Positions 52,191-59,598 of a stretch of DNA of 64,000 nucleotides are shown in pieces (within the stretch, counting starts at the first letter, position 1; each line of letters begins with the position of its first letter). Position numbers and translations under genes: made by a program. This DNA is from JAEZKC01 sp046546375 (lineage in GTDB: Bacteria; Fibrobacterota; Chitinivibrionia; Chitinivibrionales; Chitinispirillaceae). Location: assembly GCA_046546375.1 (NCBI GenBank), contig JBKGXV010000004.1, positions 1 to 64,000 on the forward strand, given 5' to 3'. The notes beneath the pieces were generated by a model. It was given only the letters and a program-made list of their open reading frames with translations, searched no databases and was not told where the DNA came from.

Positions 52191-52403
52191 TCAAAGCATT
52201 GCAAGTGATCCAGACCGCCGCGGTGATAATAGATAGCAGTTTTGTAATGATTCCGATTCCGAAAACCGGATTCCATTCATTTAGCTTTTTTCTGGTTGGC
52301 CGCCAGCGGTTTATTCAATCCTGCAAAGCGCATCCTTGAGCCAGGTATCGACAAAGACATCCTGCGGCTGCTTGTCATATAGCAACATTTTTTCACCATG
52401 GAC

Positions 52404-52529
52404 CTATTTCCACTTCAGATCTCTGGTGCCCGCAATATATTCCGCCGTCTCTTCAGCCACCATGCCGGTTTGAGCAGTTATCGGCTTGCCAACGAGGTGG
52501 TCACGCAGAGCACTCTCGATAGTGTTCAT
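52404..52529 (-). pseudogene. Short ORF remnant with ETAEYIAG motif (41 aa)
   Basis: A 41-codon ORF ends MVAEETAEYIAGTRDLKWK. A similar coding segment (DETAEYIAGNRNLKEE) lies directly upstream of the trlF-like gene at about 56439-56476; the DNA is 32/38 identical. It is probably a fragment of a larger gene duplicated around the cassette. Confidence 0.4.
52414..52451. repeat. Flanking direct repeat, copy A
   Basis: This 38-bp stretch matches 56439-56476 at 32 of 38 positions in the same orientation. The two copies flank the AlbA_2 and trlF-like genes. Confidence 0.55.
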
Positions 52530-52530
52530 C

Positions 52531-53757
52531 TCATAACCTTTGTTTTTTCGGCAGTATAACTTTTAAATAGTCTTCAGTAGCTTCAAAGATCGGATCACAA
52601 CCATTGTGAGCACGCATTAGAGGAATCACTTTTGTCCGCAATCCCATACCCCGATAGTCGACATAGCCATAATCACGCATGACCTCCATTATAATGGTGT
52701 TGCGGGTATAACGTTGGCCGGCTATCATTTTTTCCACTGTCATTGAGTTTTGAAGACTGCCGGGACTAATGACCTCAAGTCGATCAGCATAAAGCCCAAT
52801 TTCAATATCAACAAAGCGAGTCCAATCTCTATGCGCTAAAGCATTGATAAGAACTTCCCTTATTGCTTCGATCGGGTACAGGAGATTTCTTTCTCGCTGT
52901 AAATTTTCCCGAATAACGTCTGATTCATCGGTAATAAATGGATTGATCTTTTGCAGGGCATATTCGATTAATCCTTCATCCATCAATCTTTTTGTTCCGT
53001 TTGAATAGTCCCATCTGGCCGCAAGAGGTGCATCTATAATCGTATCTAATTGCGCTCTATACTCTTTATCTGTACTGTTGAAAACGAATACCCGCAGACC
53101 GCTTTGTTTTAAATATTGCCGTGGTTTTTTACCAAACAATACCATACCAGCGATTGTACACATCCCTTTAACTTCAGTTAAAAAACCAATATTTGCTAAT
53201 CTACTTTCCCATTCTTCATCCGTTGCAGGAATGTCCGGATCATTAATGACATTTTTTAGATAATTTTCTAAGCGAACTCTATCCAGGTCATGAGACGAGG
53301 TACGAGATACCGGTAACATTTCCGTATGAAGCATGCCTCCGATCTCATATAGCCGCATTTGTTGCTCTCTCGTGGCTAATCGTGATGTAGAGCCAACTCG
53401 AATAAAAACCTCTTCCGCTTTGTTGTGCCGACGTACATAAGGTTTTGAGTTTCCTTGTGGAAAAGTAAGAACCGCAACTGTGGTATTTTCATCGATTCTG
53501 ATTTCTTCGTAAAACGGCAAGATAGAGGGGTGAACTTTCTCCGAAATGACATTCATCACCCATTCTTCAACATCTGCGCGCTGAAGCCCAGGGATAGAGC
53601 CGTTGTCATCAACTCCCAGGAGTATCTTTCCACCTTGAAAATTTACCAAAGCCACAACCTCTTTCGCTAACTGCTCAGGTCGAATGTCGTCACGCTTAAA
53701 TTCGATTCCCGAATTTTCACCGTTGGCAATAATCTCAAGTAATTCCGTTTTTAGCAT
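52531..53757 (-). CDS. AlbA_2/Schlafen-type ATP-binding protein
   Basis: The 408-aa protein has an N-terminal AlbA_2 (Schlafen core-like) domain: SGIEFKRDDIRPEQLAKEVVALVNFQGGKILLGVDDNGSIPGL and VFIRVGSTSRLATREQ. A C-terminal HATPase-like module follows, with PIEAIREVLINALAHRDWT (N-box), IGLYADRLEVISPGSL (G1-type) and YRGMGLRTKVIPLMRA. It is known as a putative transcriptional regulator or defence-associated ATPase. GAGGAG lies 5 nt before the ATG. It follows the trlF-like gene by 9 nt, so the two are co-transcribed. Confidence 0.88.
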   Translation of the reverse strand: MLKTELLEIIANGENSGIEFKRDDIRPEQLAKEVVALVNFQGGKILLGVDDNGSIPGLQRADVEEWVMNVISEKVHPSILPFYEEIRIDENTTVAVLTFPQGNSKPYVRRHNKAEEVFIRVGSTSRLATREQQMRLYEIGGMLHTEMLPVSRTSSHDLDRVRLENYLKNVINDPDIPATDEEWESRLANIGFLTEVKGMCTIAGMVLFGKKPRQYLKQSGLRVFVFNSTDKEYRAQLDTIIDAPLAARWDYSNGTKRLMDEGLIEYALQKINPFITDESDVIRENLQRERNLLYPIEAIREVLINALAHRDWTRFVDIEIGLYADRLEVISPGSLQNSMTVEKMIAGQRYTRNTIIMEVMRDYGYVDYRGMGLRTKVIPLMRAHNGCDPIFEATEDYLKVILPKKQRL

Positions 53758-53766
53758 GATATCTCC

Positions 53767-56424
53767 TCAATAGCCGTACTTCATTTTACGCTGATTGAAA
53801 GCAGTACGGCCGCCCTCAAGAATATTAGCTGCTTTTTCCCGTACATTTTGAACATCAACAGCACCTTGCAATTCCCCCGGCATGCAGCCTTTGCCTTCAC
53901 AAACTTCAAAAACACCAATCCATTCAGCATCACCAAATACAGGGATATTAGCGTTATGAGTGGCAAATATGAACTGTCGATTTATTTTTGCATCACGAAG
54001 TTCAGCGACAATCCGGTCGGCAATAAAAGCATTGTCCAAATTGTCTTCGGGTTGATCCACGATCAATGGATCTTTGTTTTGCAGTAATAAAAGATGTAAT
54101 ATAGCCGTGCACTGCTGTCCTGTTGATAGGTTCCTCAGAGATCGATATCTGGCTTCTCCTTCATGGGCGACATTCAATTCAATTTCAATGATGTCCGGCA
54201 ACTCAATCTCCTGGAGTTCGAGCACTTTTGATGGAGGCAGTTTAACCAATGCGTTGGCAACGGTTTGTGTAATGCTCCAACTTGAAGAGCTTAATTCATT
54301 TTCGCCTTTTTGAATCAGTTCAGAAAGTTTAACAGGAGAAAAATCATCTATTTCGTTAATCCAGGATAGTCGTTTTTCTCCTACCCCCTCGAGGCTGCAA
54401 CGCAGCAAGAAATCAATAACAAACCTTCTATTTGCTTCTGGTTTTACCGTCAGCTTCAGTTTGCCCGCAAGCTTCCTATTTAATTTTTTGAGAGAGGATT
54501 CAAATTTAGCCGTCCGACTAGCGCGATAGGAAGAAAGTTCTTCCAACATTGATTGCCTCTGCTTTTGCAGCTCATCTATAAGAGCTTGCTGATTCTTAAT
54601 TGCAGACTCTTTGGGTTTGATTCGTTCTATTTCTTGTAACAGACTCTGATATTCAACGCCGATTTCACGGCCACTTTTTCCTTCACTTGCAGGTAACTCT
54701 TTGAATGTTTTTTCGAGTTTTTCTTCTTCGTTTCGGATAAGCTGACTCAGCTCAGAACTCAGTTTATCAATCTCTTGTTTTGCTTCGGCAAGAGAAGTCT
54801 GCCATTGCCCCAGGATTTCTTCAGTTTTAACTTTTAATTTGTCTAATTTTGATTTTATTATCTTCAAGATACCGGCATGAGGGAGCTTCTCGACGGTTGA
54901 GTCACTCAAAAAGACTGTATCGGGGAGAGCATCGCTGGCTTGAACAAATGCCTGTTCCAGGTTGGCAAGTTCCTCTTCAGCGATACGCTGTTTCAACCTC
55001 TTTTCGGTTTCCAGCAGAGGAATCACCTTGAGTTTGTCTTCAATGCCGAGAGCTTTAAACTGTTGGACACGTTCCTGCAATTTCGGTAGTTTAGTCAGTT
55101 CGTCTTCAACAGCCGCCTTGCCTTCAAGTGCTTTTTGCAATTTGTTCCGATTCTCTCTCAATGCCGTTAATGTTGCCTTAATCTTGCGTTCATAATCACC
55201 GTGTTCAACATCAATAAATCGGGCAAGCAGCCTCATTTGCGCATGATCATCCTGGGCAATTTCATAAATTTCATTTTGTCCATAGATTTCAATCTCGGGT
55301 AGAATTTCTTTGGGTGTAAAAGTTGAAATAGTGCCGAATTGGTCTTTTACAGAAGAGCTTTCACCGTAGCGGCGGGCAATAGTGTATTTTTTGCCGTTCA
55401 TCCTGGAAGAACGCACCACAAGCTCAATTCGAGCTTTAGATTTACCGATATTATCTTTGATAATCTCGGAATGCTGCTTTTTAGCATTCTTTCCTATCGG
55501 TTCAAGTTCCAGAGCATATCGTATACACTCAAGGAGTGTGGATTTTCCCGTTCCCCGCCCCCCAATGACAGCATTAAGGTGTTCGGAAAAATTGATGTGC
55601 AGATCATCAAGATATCCCCCGGTAATGGAAAGTGATTCGATTCTGGAATAATATTTTTCAGAAACATCAGTATTGAGACGTACCCGTGATTGAGGATCTT
55701 GAAAAGCTAACTTAAATGCCTCAAAACTCGGATTGGTCATTTTGATTAAACAGGAGGCTTTGGGTTTTTTTAGCGTTTCAGGTTTCTCCACATCTTTGGC
55801 GTTAATGACGGCAATCGGTGTTTCTCGTTTGTAGTTCGGGTTCTTGTTTTGCACAATCTGACAAAAACCATTGTTTTCCTCCGTTTTCAGATCATCAAGC
55901 GTTCCTGGTATCTGTGCCGCCTTCAGTAAATTATTTTTCCAGACATGAACCAGCTTTTGTTTCAATATCCCGCTATCATCCGTGCTGTGAGCCGCATAGC
56001 ATATTCCTCCCATTTCCTCAACTTTAGACAATAAATCATTGCCGCCAAGATTAGATGGCCAGGCACCATTTGCGGAATCAGTTAAACCAAGAGAACCAAG
56101 ATACCGATTTAATTGATCTTTACTTGTATTTTCAGGGAATAAACACACAAAGTGTGCCTTTTCGGTAGTCGCAATTTCAAAACCTGGAAAAACCAGAATA
56201 TCAGCCGGCTCCATAACGGAACGGATCGCATCAATGCCATCTACATTGCCGTGATCAGCGATACCCAGCACCTTAATGTCCTCTTCTTGACATACCTGCA
56301 ACAGCTGCTGGTTATATTCATCCTCAGACAAAACCTGGTGTTGACCCCGATAGGCAAGGTAAGAATATGGATTCACCTGCAAGGCACACTTCCAGAACCG
56401 AGCTTTTGTGTATGTAGTATTCAT
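53767..56424 (-). CDS. TrlF-like PHP-domain SMC/ABC-type ATPase
   Basis: The 885-aa protein has an N-terminal PHP-type metal-dependent phosphoesterase region (about 10-220: LGIADHGNVDGIDAI, FPGFEIATTEKAHFVCLFPE, CYAAHSTDD). An ABC/SMC-like ATPase with Walker A GGRGTGKST (288-296) comes next. It has a long coiled coil (about 420-700), a signature-like LSTGQQ (near 766), Walker B DPLIVDQPEDNLD and a switch His (FATHNANIP). This layout matches TrlF-family PHP-ATPases found in defence islands. GAGGA lies 9 nt before the ATG. It is AT-richer than flanking core genes. Confidence 0.88.
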   Translation of the reverse strand: MNTTYTKARFWKCALQVNPYSYLAYRGQHQVLSEDEYNQQLLQVCQEEDIKVLGIADHGNVDGIDAIRSVMEPADILVFPGFEIATTEKAHFVCLFPENTSKDQLNRYLGSLGLTDSANGAWPSNLGGNDLLSKVEEMGGICYAAHSTDDSGILKQKLVHVWKNNLLKAAQIPGTLDDLKTEENNGFCQIVQNKNPNYKRETPIAVINAKDVEKPETLKKPKASCLIKMTNPSFEAFKLAFQDPQSRVRLNTDVSEKYYSRIESLSITGGYLDDLHINFSEHLNAVIGGRGTGKSTLLECIRYALELEPIGKNAKKQHSEIIKDNIGKSKARIELVVRSSRMNGKKYTIARRYGESSSVKDQFGTISTFTPKEILPEIEIYGQNEIYEIAQDDHAQMRLLARFIDVEHGDYERKIKATLTALRENRNKLQKALEGKAAVEDELTKLPKLQERVQQFKALGIEDKLKVIPLLETEKRLKQRIAEEELANLEQAFVQASDALPDTVFLSDSTVEKLPHAGILKIIKSKLDKLKVKTEEILGQWQTSLAEAKQEIDKLSSELSQLIRNEEEKLEKTFKELPASEGKSGREIGVEYQSLLQEIERIKPKESAIKNQQALIDELQKQRQSMLEELSSYRASRTAKFESSLKKLNRKLAGKLKLTVKPEANRRFVIDFLLRCSLEGVGEKRLSWINEIDDFSPVKLSELIQKGENELSSSSWSITQTVANALVKLPPSKVLELQEIELPDIIEIELNVAHEGEARYRSLRNLSTGQQCTAILHLLLLQNKDPLIVDQPEDNLDNAFIADRIVAELRDAKINRQFIFATHNANIPVFGDAEWIGVFEVCEGKGCMPGELQGAVDVQNVREKAANILEGGRTAFNQRKMKYGY

Positions 56425-56438
56425 AACGAAATTCCTCT

Positions 56439-56476
56439 TTCAGATTTCTGTTACCAGCAATGTATTCTGCCGTCTC
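56439..56476. repeat. Flanking direct repeat, copy B
   Basis: Partner of 52414-52451 (32/38 identity, same orientation), placed just upstream of the trlF-like start. Confidence 0.55.
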
Positions 56477-56510
56477 GTCTCGCCTTTTTTTATCTTGAAT
56501 GCTTGTGCGT

Positions 56511-56600
56511 TCAACAGAGCAGAATTATCGCTTTTGTATCACCTGTTAAATTTTCGTTCATCATCAGTCCATTCTTGGCGAATTTAAGTCCGCTACTCAT
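56511..56600 (-). pseudogene. Truncated 5' gene fragment upstream of trlF-like gene
   Basis: A 29-codon ORF contains MNENLTGDTKAIILLC and then stops. The '(N/D)TKAI(I/L)LL' opening recalls N-termini of DprA-like DNA-processing proteins found in such islands, but the fragment is too short to be sure. AAGGGA lies upstream. It is likely the 5' stub of a gene whose rest was deleted next to repeat copy B. Confidence 0.3.
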
Positions 56601-56921
56601 TTACACAGGTCCCTTCTTCTTGCAAAATTTCTATCATAGTGGCCCGCACAGCCGGATTCAAGCCTATATTACCAGATGTTTGCATACAAGAGCACCTATT
56701 GAAAGAAGCATCTAAACAGCATTCGAAGAACGAAAATGAGGAGAAATACACCAGTAACCAGCTCCCTATCCAGAGAGGAACATAAATACATATTAAAGAA
56801 TAACCTAAATCGGACGATAGGTTGACATAAAAATACACCTTTTGAGGCGTTTCATAAGTAAAATTACAGGTGTTCAAAGCTTATAACAACTGTGGAAAAC
56901 CGAAACTCAAAAGGTGATAAT

Positions 56922-57080
56922 ATGAAGATAGGTTCCGACAGAAAAGAAAACAAGATCAATGCAGTCGATATTACCGACTTAACGCACAGGGAATTTGTCG
57001 ATGTAAAACTGAATTAATTTCTGGAGAAATTAACAGGTACTGACCGGATAAGACTTACAGACGCAGAAATACACTACTAA
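56922..57080 (+). pseudogene. Small ORF with in-frame stop
   Basis: AAAGGTG precedes ATG 56922. The frame reads 31 codons, then TAA (57015-57017), then continues openly for 20 more codons (FLEKLTGTDRIRLTDAEIHY) to a second TAA at 57080. It looks like a 52-residue protein with one nonsense change. No family recognised. Confidence 0.3.
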
Positions 57081-57085
57081 GGAAA

Positions 57086-57136
57086 CAAAAAACGGCCCAG
57101 ATGCGCGTCTACAGCATCATTTGGGCCGTTTTTAAA
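57086..57136. terminator. Bidirectional intrinsic terminator
   Basis: A long stem (ACGGCCCA with TGGGCCGT, extended by GATGC/GCATC) is flanked by an A run on the left and a T run on the right, so it can terminate in both directions. It lies directly downstream of the minus-strand tRNA-Pro gene. Confidence 0.8.
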
Positions 57137-57213
57137 TGGTCGGGATGAGAGGATTCGAACCTCCGACCACTTGAACCCCATTCAAGTGCCCTACCAGGCT
57201 GGGCTACATCCCG
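57137..57213 (-). tRNA. tRNA-Pro(GGG)
   Basis: The acceptor stem is CGGGATG/CATCCCG with discriminator A and an encoded 3' CCA (57137-57139). The anticodon arm CTTGA-ATGGGGT-TCAAG carries anticodon GGG. The T arm is GGAGGTTCGAATCCTCT. Its 3' end faces the accessory island at 51-57 kb. Confidence 0.95.
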
Positions 57214-57226
57214 ATCAAGTTTTTCA

Positions 57227-57255
57227 AATATAGTATACGAACTACTGATACGCAA
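57227..57255 (-). promoter_or_regulatory. tRNA-Pro promoter
   Basis: On the minus strand TTGCGT (57250-57255), a 17-nt spacer and TATATT (57227-57232) end 14 nt before the mature tRNA 5' end. Confidence 0.7.
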
Positions 57256-57367
57256 GCTCCGAACCACCTCGAAAATCATTGCATACCACTTTTTATCTCA
57301 TTTCACCCCGTTCCCAGTCCCGCCAATATGATTCCGATTCCGTTCAAATCTAAAATCTGAAATTCCC

Positions 57368-58981
57368 TCACACCCCCTCAAACGCCTCATTCAGAAGCTT
57401 TTCCTCGGGCGGTTTGGTGAGCATGCTGAACACAATCGTGGCCAGAGCCGAAACGGGAAGAGAAACCACGATGGGATCGAGATTCTGAAGCGCGGGGCTG
57501 GAGACCAGGCTGTCCACCCCGAAAAGCGCCCTGCACATACCCAGCGGCCCTGACTCCTTTATGTGCACGAACACAAGCCAGAAAGCGCTTACACCCACGC
57601 CGCTTACAAAACAGGCCTTCGCTCCCGCCTTGGTGACTCTCCTGCTGTACAAAGCTCCAAAATACATGGGCAGGAATGCTGCAGCGCACAATCCGAAGAA
57701 AATCGCCGTACCAATGGCGATTATCGCCGATCCCTGCTCATAGAATCTGGGAAGCGCGTAGGCCAGAAACGCGCTGATAATGATGGTTATCCCCATGGCG
57801 ATTCTGGTGGTGAAAAGTGGATTTTTACTTCTGATTCTGAATCCGTGCTCAAGCACATCCCTGCCAAACGCCGTACCCATGGTGTGAAACTGGGACGAAA
57901 GGGTGGAAATGGCGGCAGCCAGAAGAGTCACCATGAATATACCCGTAAACCAGGGCGGCGTGGCTTCGTTTATAAAGAAGGGTATGATATTGTCGGTCTT
58001 CTTATCCACCGCTAAAAAGGATATTTTACCGAGAGTGCTCTGGAGATGATCATGGAAGTACACATTGCTCAGCGCCCCCACGATAAACGCCACTCCGGTC
58101 ATCATCAGAATAAACACCCCGCCCACCAGCACCGCTCTGTTGAGTTCGCGGTTGCTCTTGACAGTCATGAAACGCACCGCAAGCTGGGGCTGGGCCAGTA
58201 CTCCTATCCCCACACCCAGAACGATGGTGGTGACAAGCTGCATCCAGAGCGGAGAGCCGAATCTGGGCATGGAGGTCCAGCCCTGATGTCCCTGTGAACC
58301 GAAAACCGAAACGGCCTGATCCTTAAGAGCACTCAGACCGGCATGAGCCTGCACCACTCCCCCCAGTTTGGAGTAGGTGAAATAGAGAAGAAGCGCCATG
58401 CCGATAAACATCAGAACGCCCTGAAACGCATCGGTGTACATCACCCCCTTGAGGCCTCCCAGAATCACATATATCGCCACTATGGACACAAAGAACATCA
58501 ATGCCACTTCATAGTTTATCCCCAGGGTTTCGTGAATGAACTGTGTCCCGCCGATAATGACCGATCCGGCATAGAGCGGCATGGCGATGAAGATGAGAAG
58601 TCCTGAAGCGGTCTGAAGAAATCTGGACTGAAAACGCTTGCCGATGAATTCCGAAAAGGTATGAGCGTCGAGATTGTGGCCGATTTTTCTGGTGCGTTTG
58701 CCGAAAAGTGCAAAAGCGATGAATATGCCCACCAATATATTCAGAAATGTAAGCCAGAGAATTCCCATTCCATACACAGCCGCAGCACCTCCGAAACCCA
58801 CAATGGCGGAGGTACTGATAAAAGCCGCCCCGTAGGAGATGGCCATGACGACGGGATGGGTTTTGCGCCCTGCAAGCAGGTAGTCGGCCGCGTTACGGGT
58901 CCCCCGGAAACCCAGATACACAAGTATCGCGTTCACTATCAGAAATACGACCACGATTGTACCCAGAAGCATCATGTTCAT
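57368..58981 (-). CDS. Sodium:solute symporter family protein, copy 1
   Basis: A 537-aa member of the SSS (solute:Na+ symporter) family with about 13 transmembrane helices. N-terminal ADYLLAGRKTHPVVMAISYGAAFISTSAIVGFGG, HTFSEFIGKRFQSRFLQTASGLLIFIAMPLYAGSVIIGG, VILGGLKGVMYTDAFQGVLMFIGM and AAAISTLSSQFHTMGTAFGRDV carry the conserved Na+-site and core motifs. The substrate is likely a monocarboxylate, pantothenate-like or sugar-like solute, but is not readable. The start overlaps the small accessory gene by 4 nt. A near-identical paralogue lies at 59599-61212. Confidence 0.93.
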   Translation of the reverse strand: MNMMLLGTIVVVFLIVNAILVYLGFRGTRNAADYLLAGRKTHPVVMAISYGAAFISTSAIVGFGGAAAVYGMGILWLTFLNILVGIFIAFALFGKRTRKIGHNLDAHTFSEFIGKRFQSRFLQTASGLLIFIAMPLYAGSVIIGGTQFIHETLGINYEVALMFFVSIVAIYVILGGLKGVMYTDAFQGVLMFIGMALLLYFTYSKLGGVVQAHAGLSALKDQAVSVFGSQGHQGWTSMPRFGSPLWMQLVTTIVLGVGIGVLAQPQLAVRFMTVKSNRELNRAVLVGGVFILMMTGVAFIVGALSNVYFHDHLQSTLGKISFLAVDKKTDNIIPFFINEATPPWFTGIFMVTLLAAAISTLSSQFHTMGTAFGRDVLEHGFRIRSKNPLFTTRIAMGITIIISAFLAYALPRFYEQGSAIIAIGTAIFFGLCAAAFLPMYFGALYSRRVTKAGAKACFVSGVGVSAFWLVFVHIKESGPLGMCRALFGVDSLVSSPALQNLDPIVVSLPVSALATIVFSMLTKPPEEKLLNEAFEGV

Positions 58982-59178
58982 CTCTCACCCCCCAGCGTCT
59001 CTGCTTCGGCGAGTTCGGGGTCATGCTGCTCCCAGGCAATCTCCTCCTCTATCTGTTTCTGTTCATTTTCCCTGGGCAGGTTCCAGTTTCTGATACCGTA
59101 CACCACACAGAGCAGGGTTGCTCCTATGCAGCAGACATACGCAAGCACCACTCCGGTTCCCTCAAGGCCGAGAATCAT
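58978..59178 (-). CDS. Symporter small accessory protein, copy 1
   Basis: A 66-aa single-pass membrane protein: MILGLEGTGVVLAYVCCIGATLLCVVYGIRNWN followed by an acidic tail with WEQHDPELAEAE. AAAGGAG lies 8 nt before ATG 59178; a GTG at 59187 is disfavoured. Such proteins pair with SSS transporters, and here the gene overlaps the symporter start by 4 nt. Confidence 0.85.
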   Translation of the reverse strand: MILGLEGTGVVLAYVCCIGATLLCVVYGIRNWNLPRENEQKQIEEEIAWEQHDPELAEAETLGGER

Positions 59179-59343
59179 AATTTCCACTCCTTTGATTGTT
59201 TTCTGATCTTCAGAAATAGTCCCCCCGAGCCAGACCGCACACGCGCCGGCTGCTCTTCAGGGATGGCGAAAAGAGGTCTGATACAGCAGGATTTTCGAAT
59301 GACAACTGCATGCGGTTATCTGAAGATCCGGCCCCTGTTTCCG

Positions 59344-59357
59344 ACCGACCGGTCGGT
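59344..59357. promoter_or_regulatory. 14-bp palindromic operator, probable TetR site
   Basis: ACCGACCGGTCGGT is a perfect palindrome, close to classic TetR-family operators of the ACCGACCGGTCGGT/GACCGGTC kind. It lies about 8-20 nt downstream of the predicted transcription start of symporter unit 1, ideal for repression. Confidence 0.6.
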
Positions 59358-59371
59358 TTCTGAATGTGGGA

Positions 59372-59399
59372 AATATAGTTCACGAAACCGCATTGAAAA
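59372..59399 (-). promoter_or_regulatory. Promoter for symporter unit 1
   Basis: On the minus strand TTTTCA (59394-59399), a 16-nt spacer and TATATT (59372-59377), followed by the palindromic operator. Confidence 0.45.
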
Positions 59400-59598
59400 A
59401 GAATAAACTGGAAACAGATGGTGTCGATTTATGAGCGCACAGCGGATCTGTTCTTCACTGCAGACGGACAGGTAGAGCAATCGGATCGGTGGACAGGCAT
59501 GGTAAGAGACGGGGAACTGTCCGGAAAACCAGGCTGTATTCCCCGAATGTGAATCTGTGCCGTACCGGAAAATCACCTCCGGGGGGGGAGCCGGATTA

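Larger units (their letters stand above)
59188..59598. other. Regulatory gap between the two symporter units
   Basis: This 411-bp gap holds a palindromic operator candidate (59344-59357), a promoter candidate (59372-59399) and a C/G homopolymer tract near 59582. I see no convincing gene. Confidence 0.55.

Noticed and set aside
56593..56877. 94-codon Cys/Phe-rich ORF in the island
   Set aside because: TTG start without a ribosome site and no family pattern; the last 25 codons could be a gene remnant, but this is too weak.
57137..57213. tRNA-Pro as an integrase attachment site
   Set aside because: The position fits, but I found no duplicate of the tRNA 3' end in the island and no integrase gene.
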